DNA from: Desulfobulbaceae bacterium
GTDB taxonomy: Bacteria > Desulfobacterota > Desulfobulbia > Desulfobulbales > Desulfobulbaceae
NCBI GenBank assembly: GCA_026987195.1
Contig: JALSNC010000013.1
Span: forward strand, 1 to 64,000
Reading direction: 5' to 3'
Length of the DNA stretch: 64,000 nucleotides
How positions within the stretch are numbered: the stretch's first letter is position 1; every line of letters starts with the position of its first letter. This document shows positions 44,085 through 52,069 of the stretch, piece by piece. A program made the translations under genes and the position numbers. The notes beneath the pieces are model-generated. The model saw nothing but the letters and a program-made list of their open reading frames with translations. It searched no databases and was not told where the DNA came from.

Positions 44085-44777
44085 TTATCCACGGCTCAGG
44101 ATATCCCGCTCTATCAGGTTCAGAAAGTCGGTGGAAAAATGTTCCACGTCCGACTCGAAATCCGCCTGCCTGTTGGAATAGTAATTATAGAAGATCACCG
44201 CCGGGATGGCCACGGCAAGCCCTGCCGCCGTGGCGACCAGGGCCTCGGAGATCCCCGGCGCCACCACCGCGAGGGAGGCCGAACCGCGGACACCGATGTC
44301 CTGGAACGATGTCATGATCCCCCAGACCGTCCCGAACAGGCCGATGAAGGGCGTGGCACTGCCCGTGGTGGCAAGAAAGGCAAGGGACCTGCCCAGACGG
44401 TCGCTCTCCATGAGCTGCGCCTTTCTGACCGCCCGTTTCAGGTTGTCCATCACCGCAAGCTGCATCTCCAGGGTGTCGGCCCGGCCCTGCTCGTCGCGGG
44501 CGGAGCCGATCTTCTTCAGTTCGTTGAAACCGGAGACAAAGACCGCAGCCTCGGGACTGAGCGTGTACTCGCGGGCCGCATCATAGGCCTCGTTCAGGGT
44601 CCTGCTCTCCCAGAAGCGATCCAGAAACTCGTCCGATGCCCTTCTCGCCCGGGTGAACATGACCTGTTTCATGATGATGATGGACCAGGAGGCCACGGAA
44701 AAGATCAGCAGGGTCGTCATGACCAGCTTGACCATGAGACCGGCGCCGGCCATCATTGAAAAGATAGATATCGTCAC
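44085..44777 (-). CDS. tolQ: TolQ/ExbB-family proton-channel subunit
   Basis: 230-residue membrane protein with three transmembrane helices (about 14-36, 130-155, 168-192) and the MotA/TolQ/ExbB signature ATTGSATPFIGLFGTVWGI. With TolR it uses the proton motive force to energise TolA. It starts with GTG and AAAGGAACC upstream. It is first of the tolQ-tolR-tolA-tolB-cpoB-tlyA set, but a repeat island divides it from the rest. Confidence 0.95.
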   Translation of the reverse strand: MTISIFSMMAGAGLMVKLVMTTLLIFSVASWSIIIMKQVMFTRARRASDEFLDRFWESRTLNEAYDAAREYTLSPEAAVFVSGFNELKKIGSARDEQGRADTLEMQLAVMDNLKRAVRKAQLMESDRLGRSLAFLATTGSATPFIGLFGTVWGIMTSFQDIGVRGSASLAVVAPGISEALVATAAGLAVAIPAVIFYNYYSNRQADFESDVEHFSTDFLNLIERDILSRG

Positions 44778-44937
44778 GGCTGGGTTCCTTTACGGAGTGC
44801 TGAGACAGAGACAGGAAGCGACCCGCCTCCTGCCACCGATGGTGGATAGTCTGATACGAAAAGACAACGGTTGTGCTGCGGCACGGCATTGCATCCGGAC
44901 CCGGTCCGCCCGGTGTCGCGGCCGTCTGTTTGCCTGA

Positions 44938-45215
44938 TCAGCCCTCACGGGCCCGCGGTTTTCCCGAGAGCCGGCAGCAGACCGCATCCTTCCATGCCTC
45001 GATCTGCTCCTCGTAGGCCGAGGCCGGCAGTTCCTGTCCGCACGCCGTGCAGACTACCCGGGCACTGTGTCAGCGACCGGCAAGCCGGGCCGGGCCATCG
45101 CAGATGAGGCACCGCAATTCCATCTCTGCAAAATCGCTGCCAGTTCCGGCCTGATCACCTTGCCGCACCCGTGTCCCGGCAGGGGGCAACGGACAGGAAT
45201 CCCTTGCCTGTTCAA
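44938..45215 (-). pseudogene. Zinc-ribbon-like gene remnant with in-frame TGA
   Basis: From an ATG at 45123, a frame reads MELRCLICDGPARLAGR, then TGA (45070-45072), then continues in frame as HSARVVCTACGQELPASAYE to a stop at 44938, giving two CxxC knuckles on either side of the TGA. A second frame from a TTG at 45215 reads RCPLPGHGCGKVIRPELAAI and would need a frameshift near 45130 to join. The cysteine pattern suggests a real zinc-binding protein that has decayed by a frameshift and a nonsense change. A selenocysteine codon is the alternative. Confidence 0.4.
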
Positions 45216-45362
45216 TGGTCTGAGATTTTTTTACCACAGCTGTTCAGTATATCGCATATGAATTATTCTGTCGACCTCGTTCTGCAGATAGTGTACAAAT
45301 TCAGGGACGAGATTTCCATGGTCCGGTGACAGCGACGGGAGGCCGGAGATCGGTCGCGGCAA

Positions 45363-45537
45363 GTAATGGTTCACCGTTATGGGCAACCACCTAACAGACC
45401 GACACTTTTACCGCGGCAAGGCTGCTGACTGCCGGATCTGCCGTTGCCCTCCGCGATGCGCTGCCCGGATCGGCAACCGGCGGAATCAGTAAAAACGCTG
45501 ATATTCTTAGTAGTTGCCGATGGGGATGAACTGTTTC
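45363..45537 (+). repeat. Two R3 repeats in opposite orientation
   Basis: 45363-45411 (GTAATGGTTCACCG, GGGCAACCACCT, GACACTTTTAC) and, reversed, 45489-45537 (GTAAAAACGCTGATATTC, GTTGCCGATGGGGATGAACT) stand 77 bases apart upstream of the flavoprotein gene. The gap from 44778 to 45579 otherwise holds only the zinc-ribbon remnant. Confidence 0.75.
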
Positions 45538-45579
45538 CAGGATCACAACCCATGGCAAGAACGACAGGAGGCACAACCC

Positions 45580-46506
45580 ATGGCAGACGAAATCTTTGAT
45601 GTGGTGATAACCGGCGTCGGTCCGGCCGGAATCCAGGCAGGGATCCACGCGGCCCGGAAAAAGACCAGGGTCCTGCTCCTCGGGCGTATCGAAAACAGCG
45701 CCCTGTACGGAGCCCATATCGAAAATTATGCCTTTGTCGACGGTGTCACTGAAGGCCGGACCATGCTCGAGGTTGGCCTGGCCCAGGTCCGGCGTTTCGG
45801 GGCCGAGGTCCGGGCCGAGGACGTGCTCAGGATCACCGCCGGCGACGATGGCCTGTTCGGCCTCGATCTGGAGAGCGGCCGGACCATCCAGAGCCGCAGC
45901 CTGATCCTCTGCATGGGTGTCGCCAAGAAAAAACTGGCCGTGCCGGGCGAAAAAGAACTGGCCGGCCGCGGAGTCAGCTATTGCGTGGACTGTGACGCCA
46001 ATTTCTTCCGTAATGCGACAGTGGCTGTTGTCGGCAACAGGAGTGCCGCTGTCGACGGGGCCCTGACCCTGCTCGATTATGCGGCCACGGTCTACCTGGT
46101 GGCCAGAAAGATCGAGGTCTCGGAAGAACTGCGGGCCCGCCTTGCGGCCAGTGACGTGCAGGTGCGCGAGGGAACCTGGATCAAGGAGATCAAGGGGGAG
46201 AATGCTGTCACCGGCATCGACCTGGACAGCGGCGAGTCCCTGGCCGTGGACGGCATCTTCATCGAGCTGGGCTCCAAGGGCGCCCTGGAACTGGCCACCC
46301 AGATCGGTGTGGCCCTGGACACCGAGACCTTCAAGTATATCGACACCAACCGCAGGCAGGAGACCAACATCCCGGGCATTTATGCCGCCGGAGACATCGT
46401 CGGCCCCCCCTACCAGATGGCCAAGGCCGTGGGCGAGGGCTGCGTCGCCGGCATGGAGGCCGCCACCTATGCCAGGCGGCAGAAACGCTCTTCCGCCGCC
46501 GGCTGA
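45580..46506 (+). CDS. Thioredoxin-reductase-like FAD/NAD(P) disulfide oxidoreductase
   Basis: 308-residue flavoprotein of the TrxB fold. The FAD-binding start VVITGVGPAGIQAG is at about residues 8-21, the redox pair in SYCVDCDANFF (about 135), the NAD(P) region AVVGNRSAAVDGALTLL follows, and IPGIYAAGDIVGPPYQ is the second FAD motif. The second nucleotide motif is GNRSAA rather than the usual GGGxxA/G, so the cofactor may differ from NADPH; ferredoxin-type or unusual reductases are possible. ACAGGAGG precedes the ATG. A hairpin follows the stop. Confidence 0.88.
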   Translation: MADEIFDVVITGVGPAGIQAGIHAARKKTRVLLLGRIENSALYGAHIENYAFVDGVTEGRTMLEVGLAQVRRFGAEVRAEDVLRITAGDDGLFGLDLESGRTIQSRSLILCMGVAKKKLAVPGEKELAGRGVSYCVDCDANFFRNATVAVVGNRSAAVDGALTLLDYAATVYLVARKIEVSEELRARLAASDVQVREGTWIKEIKGENAVTGIDLDSGESLAVDGIFIELGSKGALELATQIGVALDTETFKYIDTNRRQETNIPGIYAAGDIVGPPYQMAKAVGEGCVAGMEAATYARRQKRSSAAG

Positions 46507-46519
46507 CAGACCAGGGCTT

Positions 46520-46559
46520 CCGGTCCCCGCCCCGCCACCACAGGGGACCGGCCACTTTT
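46520..46559 (+). terminator. Probable terminator of the flavoprotein gene
   Basis: A perfect 9-bp stem (CCGGTCCCC with GGGGACCGG) is followed by CCACTTTT. The T run is short, so strength is uncertain. Confidence 0.65.
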
Positions 46560-46561
46560 GC

Positions 46562-46590
46562 TTGCCATTTTCGGCCAAATCTGGTACTTT
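46562..46590 (+). promoter_or_regulatory. Sigma70-type promoter upstream of the biotin carboxylase gene
   Basis: TTGCCA at 46562-46567 and TACTTT at 46585-46590 with a 17-base spacer, preceded at the -10 by TGG. Transcription would start near 46597, about 200 bases before the carboxylase start codon and 36 bases before an intrinsic terminator. Confidence 0.5.
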
Positions 46591-46632
46591 AGCCTGCTGA
46601 TATCCCAAGCAGCAATCCAACACACCTTCATT

Positions 46633-46662
46633 CCCCGACAGGCCCTCCTGGCGGGGTTTTTT
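46633..46662 (+). terminator. Leader terminator before the biotin carboxylase gene
   Basis: CCCCG-A-CAGG pairs with CCTG-G-CGGGG and is followed by six T residues. It stands between the predicted promoter and the gene, so it could be an attenuator or end a short RNA. Confidence 0.75.
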
Positions 46663-46797
46663 ACACAGGCCGCCCCTGTCCAATCCGACACAACCTGCGA
46701 CCCTGCAAGCCCGACTCCATGGGAGAAACGGGAGATCCACAACTGCAGCCAAAGGACGACAGGAGTACTACGTCAACACAAGCGATGAGATGGACCA

Positions 46798-48240
46798 TTG
46801 AAAACGAAAATTCTAGTTGCCAACCGTGGTGAGATCGCCATCCGTATTATTCGTGCCATCCAGGAGCTCAACTATGACGCCGTTGCCATCTACGAAACCC
46901 CGGACCGTGACTCACGCCATATCCGGATCGCCAACGAGGCGATCTGGATCGGTGACGGCCCGCGCAGTGACTATCTCGACATCGACAAGGTGATCGACGC
47001 CGCCCTCCGCTCGGGCGCCGTCGCCATCCACCCCGGCTACGGCTTCCTTGCCGAGAACCCCGAATTCGCCAGGGCCTGCGAGGATGCCGGCCTCATCTTC
47101 ATCGGCCCCGCATCCAAAACCATCGAAGAGCTGGGCAACAAGGTCAAGGCCCGGCAGATCATGGCCGACGCCGGCATCCCCATGGTGCCGGGAACCGCCA
47201 ACCTGTCGCCGGGCGAGGCCGGCCTGGAGGAGGCCATCGCCTTTGGCAGGCAGCACGGCTATCCCATCATGCTCAAGGCCACCTCCGGCGGCGGCGGACG
47301 CGGCATCCGCCGCATCGAGAACGAGGACGAGCTGGCCGAGCAGTATGCCATTGCCCGCTCCGAGGCCAAGGCGGCCTTCAATGACGACTCGGTCTACCTG
47401 GAAAAGGTGGTGGTCCGGCCCAAGCATGTCGAGGTCCAGATCATCGCCGACCGCAAGGGCAACACTGTACACCTGGGAACCCGTGACTGTTCCATCCAGC
47501 GGCGCAACCAGAAGCTGATCGAAATCGCCCCGGCCTTTCACCTCACACCGGAACAGAGCGAGGCCATCTGCGAGACCGCAGTCAGAGCGGCCAGGGCGGC
47601 CAACTACTTCAACGCCGGCACGGTTGAATTCCTCCTCGACGCCGACGGTTCTTTCTATTTCATGGAGATCAACACCCGGCTCCAGGTGGAGCACACGGTC
47701 ACCGAGATGATCACCGGCATCGACATCGTCCGCACCCAGATCAAGCTGGCCATGGGCAAGGACCTGCTCTTCACCCAGGACGACGTGCAACCGCGCGGTC
47801 ACGCCATCGAGATGCGCATCAATGCCGAGGATCCGCGCAACGATTTCATGCCCGAGGGCGGCAAGACCATCAGCGTCTACCGTTCACCCGGCGGCTACGG
47901 TGTACGCCTGGACGGGTTCTGCTACCAGGGCTTCACCATCCCCGAGGTCTATGACTCGCTGCTGGTCAAGCTGACGGTCTTCGGCTGGTCCTGGCACGAG
48001 ACCGTGGACAGGCTCAGGCGCTGTCTCACCAATTTCGTCATCACCGGTCCCAAGACCACGATCCCCTTCTACCTGAACCTGATCAATGACCCGGATTTCC
48101 AGGCAGGCGAGTTCGACACCTCCTTCCTCGACACCCATGACCACCTGTTCGAGTACGAAGAGCAGGTGAGCGAGGTCAACAAGCTGGCCCGGCTGATCGC
48201 CGAGATCCACTACAAAAGGCAGAATACCTACGCCGCCTGA
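46798..48240 (+). CDS. Biotin carboxylase subunit (pyruvate/acetyl-CoA carboxylase type)
   Basis: 480-residue ATP-grasp enzyme that carboxylates biotin with bicarbonate and ATP. The N-terminal ILVANRGEIAIRIIRA, the glycine-rich ATP loop SGGGGRGIRR, the metal-binding EINTRLQVEHTVTE and the C-terminal half are all typical of AccC/PycA. The start is a TTG (KTKILVANRG follows) with GAGATGG upstream. The next gene, a carboxyltransferase with its own biotinyl domain, indicates a two-subunit carboxylase, not acetyl-CoA carboxylase. Confidence 0.93.
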   Translation: MKTKILVANRGEIAIRIIRAIQELNYDAVAIYETPDRDSRHIRIANEAIWIGDGPRSDYLDIDKVIDAALRSGAVAIHPGYGFLAENPEFARACEDAGLIFIGPASKTIEELGNKVKARQIMADAGIPMVPGTANLSPGEAGLEEAIAFGRQHGYPIMLKATSGGGGRGIRRIENEDELAEQYAIARSEAKAAFNDDSVYLEKVVVRPKHVEVQIIADRKGNTVHLGTRDCSIQRRNQKLIEIAPAFHLTPEQSEAICETAVRAARAANYFNAGTVEFLLDADGSFYFMEINTRLQVEHTVTEMITGIDIVRTQIKLAMGKDLLFTQDDVQPRGHAIEMRINAEDPRNDFMPEGGKTISVYRSPGGYGVRLDGFCYQGFTIPEVYDSLLVKLTVFGWSWHETVDRLRRCLTNFVITGPKTTIPFYLNLINDPDFQAGEFDTSFLDTHDHLFEYEEQVSEVNKLARLIAEIHYKRQNTYAA

Positions 48241-48280
48241 CCAGAGGGATCACCGTTGTCGAGACGTACAATTATCACCA

Positions 48281-48314
48281 GTTTCAGGTGGTCGCCGATA
48301 GCGGTGAACTTGTA
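48281..48314 (+). repeat. R3 repeat inside the carboxylase operon
   Basis: Partial R3 in reverse (GGTGGTCGCCGATAGCGGTG then AACTTGTAC) between the two subunit genes, 49 bases before the second start codon. Confidence 0.72.
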
Positions 48315-48362
48315 CGCCGAGACAGCCGTTCAACACGAATTATCAGAGAATCGAGGAATAAG

Positions 48363-50270
48363 ATGACACGTATAACCCAGGGCATGGCACCTTCCGAGGT
48401 CCTGGCCATTCTGCGCCAGGCCGACGGGTATTATATCACCAACACGGCACGGGACATGTCCCAGTCCGACTACAAGAACCGGATCCTGCTCCATACCGAC
48501 CTGCTGGCCGCGCCGGCCCGCGAGGCGGCCGGCTACTTCTCGCTGGAGATCACCGGCGGCGCTTCTGTGCACGTCGACATCCTCCGCAAGCAGGTGGATC
48601 CCTTTCTCAAGCTCGAACTGCTGCGGGAGAAGATGCCCGACACCATGTTCCAGACCCTGTGCCGGGGGGTGAACCTGTTCGGGTACCGTCCCTATCCCCA
48701 GAACGTGATCCGCCTCACCGTGCGCGAGTTCGCCAAGTACGTGGACGTATGGCGGACCTTTGACTTCATGAACCATATCCCCAACATGGAGGCGGTATTC
48801 GAGGAAGTGGCCAAGGCCGGCAAGATCAACGAACCCTGTATCTGCTTCTCCACCGGGCCGGAACATACCAACGACTACTACATCGGCAAGGTGCGCGAGA
48901 TCCTGGACGTGACCGGGGACGAGATCATCCTCTGCATCAAGAACCACGGCGGCCTGGGCACGCCCCGGCGCATCGGCGAGCTGGTGAATGCCATCAAGCA
49001 GGCCTACCCGGACCTGGTGATCCATTACCATGGCCACAACACCGACGGCAATGATATCGGCCGGATCACCGCCGCCATCCTGAACGGCGCCACCATTGTC
49101 GACGCCTCTGACCATGCCTTTACCGGCTTTTACGGGCCGCCGCCGATCCTCACCGTTATCCAGACCATGAAGGACCACGGCAGGACGGCCATCGGCATTG
49201 ACGAGGAGGCGGTGATCGCCACCTCTGACGCCATCCGCGACGAACGGCCCCACTATGCCCAGTTCGAGGCCCAGATCAAGGGCTTCCTGCCCACGGTCCA
49301 GATCCACAAGCTGCCCGGCGGCGCCATGGGCTCGAGCCTGGAACAGGCCTCCAAGGGCGGCTTTCTCGACAGGATGCCCGACATCCTCCACAAGGAACTG
49401 CCCAGGGTGCAGATCGAGCTGGGCAACTGGTGGAGCGTGACCCCCGGCTCCCAGATCCTGTGGACCACGGCGGTCTCCAATGTCCTCGAAGGAGAGCGCT
49501 ACGGCAACCCTTCCGGTGACCTCAAGAACCTGTTACTGGGCAAGTATGGACCCTTTCCCTTCTACCGCCCCGAGGACTGGATCTACGAGAAGGTCTTTGG
49601 CCGCAACTGGAAGGAGATCCTTGACAAGGAGGGCGGGATCGAGCAGATCGAGGACATGGATATCGAAAAGGAACGGCAGACCCTGACCGAGCGGATGGGA
49701 GCCGAGCCCACCGAACAGCAGCTTGTCCTCTACCTGCAGCATCCCAACGATGCGGTGGACTTCTTCAAGTTCGAGGAGAAGTTCGGCAAGGCCTATGTGC
49801 TGCCGCCCTCCATCTTCCTCCGCCAGGGCGGCTTCCAGCTTGGTGAGACCCTGGTCTTCCGGGACGATACCGGCAAGGAACATATCGTTGAGATCGGCCC
49901 GGCCCAGCAGACCGATGACGGCGAGACCAATGTCTATCTCAACGTCGATCACGACCAGCGGTTGTTCGTCTTTGAACCCGAGGCCCAGGAGGGATCGGCG
50001 CCTGTGGCCCAGCTCTCCAAGCAGGAGATCGCCAGGCTGGCCAGGCAGGGCGACATCCGCGCTCCCTTTGCCGGCAATCTGTACGCGGTCAGTGTCGAGA
50101 TCGGCCAGGAGGTGGCCGAGGGCGATCAGCTGGCTGTCCTGGAGGCAATGAAGATGCAGACTCCCATCACCAGCGAGGTGGCGGGCACGGTCAGCGAGAT
50201 CCAGGCCAAGGTCGGCCAGGCCCTGCAGCCCGGTGACCCGATCCTGACCATAGAGATCCCTGAGGAGTAA
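48363..50270 (+). CDS. Carboxyltransferase subunit with biotinyl domain (PycB/OadA-like, divergent)
   Basis: 635-residue protein. The N-terminal DRE-TIM carboxyltransferase domain (about 1-300) and following PYC/OADA domain (about 320-480) end in a biotinyl domain with EAMKMQT (lysine near 605). The usual RDAHQS is RDMSQS and KDMAGLL is KNHGGLG, while the metal ligands (Asp, the carbamate Lys and the His pair in HYHGHNTDG) are kept. It may be a pyruvate or oxaloacetate enzyme or act on another 2-oxoacid. GAGGAA precedes the ATG at 48363. Confidence 0.85.
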   Translation: MTRITQGMAPSEVLAILRQADGYYITNTARDMSQSDYKNRILLHTDLLAAPAREAAGYFSLEITGGASVHVDILRKQVDPFLKLELLREKMPDTMFQTLCRGVNLFGYRPYPQNVIRLTVREFAKYVDVWRTFDFMNHIPNMEAVFEEVAKAGKINEPCICFSTGPEHTNDYYIGKVREILDVTGDEIILCIKNHGGLGTPRRIGELVNAIKQAYPDLVIHYHGHNTDGNDIGRITAAILNGATIVDASDHAFTGFYGPPPILTVIQTMKDHGRTAIGIDEEAVIATSDAIRDERPHYAQFEAQIKGFLPTVQIHKLPGGAMGSSLEQASKGGFLDRMPDILHKELPRVQIELGNWWSVTPGSQILWTTAVSNVLEGERYGNPSGDLKNLLLGKYGPFPFYRPEDWIYEKVFGRNWKEILDKEGGIEQIEDMDIEKERQTLTERMGAEPTEQQLVLYLQHPNDAVDFFKFEEKFGKAYVLPPSIFLRQGGFQLGETLVFRDDTGKEHIVEIGPAQQTDDGETNVYLNVDHDQRLFVFEPEAQEGSAPVAQLSKQEIARLARQGDIRAPFAGNLYAVSVEIGQEVAEGDQLAVLEAMKMQTPITSEVAGTVSEIQAKVGQALQPGDPILTIEIPEE

Positions 50271-50274
50271 GTCC

Positions 50275-50427
50275 GTAAGCGCTCACAGGACCCGCACGGA
50301 GTCTTCGCTTACCTGCGGTCAGGCACGCCTGCACAGGTAAGCGTAGACTCCGAATCTGCGGCCCCTGAGAGCGCTTACACCATTGTGGCCGGACAAACCG
50401 ATGGTCAGCCATCCCGTGAGGGGTTAC
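50275..50427 (+). repeat. R1 repeat (shortened)
   Basis: R1 in reverse, without its centre: GTAAGCGCTCACAGGACCCG to GGTAAGCGTAGACTCC, then CCCTGAGAGCGCTTACACCA and GTGAGGGGTTAC. It starts 4 bases after the carboxyltransferase stop. Confidence 0.85.
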
Positions 50428-50561
50428 GATCACAGACTTCCATCCCTGCGGGCAAGAGCTCGCTGCCATCGGCAATTCCCTTGAAATACCAGGGATTTTA
50501 TCCTGCAGCAGCAAGGCGCCGAACCGCAGCGCCTCGTCCTCCGCCGTCTCCCTTGCCCCTT

Positions 50562-51044
50562 TCAGGAATTCCCGCCATCTGCAGGTACCTCTTCTTTTCC
50601 CCCTGCACCGGTAAATGTGGGCCGGAAAAACCCCCCTTCCGCAAACCAGGGCCGGCTGACATCCAGGCCCGTGATCTCGAAGAGAACCGCCTCCATCACC
50701 AGGTAGACCTCGGTGTCCCGGCGCACACAGCCTGTCAGGGTCTTGCCGTGATGGCCCATGGCGGCATGGAGATGGATCTTCGGCTCTTCGCCATCCAGGA
50801 AGATGGAGCCGGTGCCCAGCACCTCGCGCGTATCCTCCACCTGTTCCCACACCGGTTCCGGCGGCACGGTGGGTTCACGCGGCCCGGTCACCACACCGGC
50901 CCCGGCCAGACCGCCGAACAGGTGGAACCAGGCGCAGCGGATCTTTTCCTGCCGCGCCAGGCGGACCAGCTCCGCCATCAGGTCATCACCATGATCGAAA
51001 CGAACATAGACCACCCTGCCCACAGTTGCACATTGATACTCCAT
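50562..51044 (-). CDS. PPC (DUF296) domain protein
   Basis: 160-residue protein with the plants-and-prokaryotes-conserved fold: GDDLMAELVRLARQEKIRCAW, then PKIHLHAAMGHHGKTLTGCV with the conserved His pair and VYLVMEAVLFEI. Bacterial members form trimers with a metal site and are of unknown function; they are often called DNA-binding by similarity to AT-hook proteins, but no AT hook is present. GGGGAGA precedes the ATG. A heptamer array lies 17 bases upstream. Confidence 0.87.
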   Translation of the reverse strand: MEYQCATVGRVVYVRFDHGDDLMAELVRLARQEKIRCAWFHLFGGLAGAGVVTGPREPTVPPEPVWEQVEDTREVLGTGSIFLDGEEPKIHLHAAMGHHGKTLTGCVRRDTEVYLVMEAVLFEITGLDVSRPWFAEGGFFRPTFTGAGGKEEVPADGGNS

Positions 51045-51060
51045 TGCTGTCTCCCCTGTT

Positions 51061-51115
51061 CCCTGACACCTGACACCTGATACCTGGCACTTGGCACCCG
51101 GTTTCTGATTTTCTG
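51061..51115 (+). repeat. R6/R7 heptamer array before the PPC gene
   Basis: Six 7-base units (CCCTGAC, ACCTGAC, ACCTGAT, ACCTGGC, ACTTGGC, ACCCGGT) followed by TTCTGATTTTCTG, 17 bases upstream of the minus-strand PPC start codon, in the opposite orientation to the arrays at 35973 and 37853 relative to the gene. Confidence 0.72.
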
Positions 51116-51161
51116 CTGAGAATACCGGTCGCGCGAACCGGCTGCCCGGCGCTGCGAACGG

Positions 51162-51698
51162 TTACATTCTCTCCAGCCGTTCCTGTTCACGGGCGGCGCG
51201 CAGCATGCGAAATATCTCGCGGCTGTGCCGCCTGTTCCTGGTCCCGGCATAGAGCCAGGCCAGTCGGCTCAGGGCCCGGGTATCAACACCAGGGAAACGG
51301 TTGCCGATCTCCTCCACCACCCGGCTGGACCAGTCCTCTTCCCACTCTAGTTGCCGATCCTGATGAAGCCGCTGCTGTTCCAGGGCCTCGTTGAGCAGGG
51401 CATCACGCAGATACTCCAGCTCATGCTGGACCCTTTTTTCCTCCAGGGCAGCGCCACGCCGCCTGGAGACAAAGCTGTAGAGTTCCTCCACCGGTTCATT
51501 CCTGAGCCGCCTGGTGATGTACTTGATCTGCCGTTTCCTGGCCCCCCCCTTCATGGCCGCCGCATCCCGGATCAGCCCGATGACCTCCTCCGGAGCCGGC
51601 AGGGAGGCAAGCACAGGGGCCGGCATGGCGACCAGTTCCATGACCAGCTTCTCCAGCTCCCTGATCCGACGTTTCTGTTCACTCCTGCTCAACTTCAC
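51162..51698 (-). CDS. darP: Ribosome-associated protein DarP (YjgA family, DUF615)
   Basis: 178-residue basic alpha-helical protein of the YjgA family, which binds the 50S subunit late in assembly. LSRSEQKRRIRELEKLVMELV at the start, MKGGARKRQIKYITRRLR near 50-65 and TRALSRLAWLYAGTRNRR near 145 are family motifs. It begins with GTG after GGAGGTCTGGTC. The repeat island R2/R3 lies right upstream. This family is mostly reported from beta- and gammaproteobacteria, so its presence here is of some interest. Confidence 0.88.
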   Translation of the reverse strand: MKLSRSEQKRRIRELEKLVMELVAMPAPVLASLPAPEEVIGLIRDAAAMKGGARKRQIKYITRRLRNEPVEELYSFVSRRRGAALEEKRVQHELEYLRDALLNEALEQQRLHQDRQLEWEEDWSSRVVEEIGNRFPGVDTRALSRLAWLYAGTRNRRHSREIFRMLRAAREQERLERM

Positions 51699-51717
51699 GA
51701 CCAGACCTCCGACATCG

Positions 51718-51896
51718 GTAACAGTTCAGCAGCACGCCATCTGCACACGCTCGCGGCCGGCCTCATGGCGGGTTATCAGAGTCTGGCCACGCAAGCTTAC
51801 CTGCCGGCCAGCCGCGATCACGCAGACCTGGCGCACTGCTGAACTGTTATGTCTTGCGAGATTCAAGGTTGCTGCCGGTGGCGGTGAACTGTTCAC
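51718..51896 (+). repeat. Repeat island: R2 joined to R3
   Basis: R2 at 51718-51850 from GTAACAGTTCAGCAGCACG to GCACTGCTGAACTGTTAT, with a full-length centre (CGCGGCCGGCC, GCCGGCCAGCCGCG). R3 (reverse) at 51857-51896 with GCTGCCGGTGGCGGTGAACT. Confidence 0.85.
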
Positions 51897-51970
51897 CTGA
51901 CATCCTGCGACGGGAAGGACAAGCTTTTGTTGGCGAAAGGACCAGGGTGCGATATAGTAGGGGTCCCGGC

Positions 51971-52048
51971 CCGGAGGCGTACATGGAGTACGTCGAGCAT
52001 TGGCCGTCTCCGCTGCAACGCAGCAGATCGGACTTTTGCGACGCCATC
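51971..52048 (+). repeat. R4 repeat, copy 1
   Basis: GGAGGCGTACATGGAGTACG, then TCGAGCATTGGCCGTC, and ATCGGACTTTTGCGACGCC. The same sequence in reverse orientation is at 55859-55943. It ends 22 bases before the alcohol dehydrogenase start. Confidence 0.85.
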
Positions 52049-52069
52049 TTCTTTCACGGAGCACACTGT

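Noticed and set aside
51854-52069. Upstream extension of the alcohol dehydrogenase frame.
   Set aside because: It only reads through the R4 repeat and lacks family similarity; the ATG at 52070 has a ribosome site.
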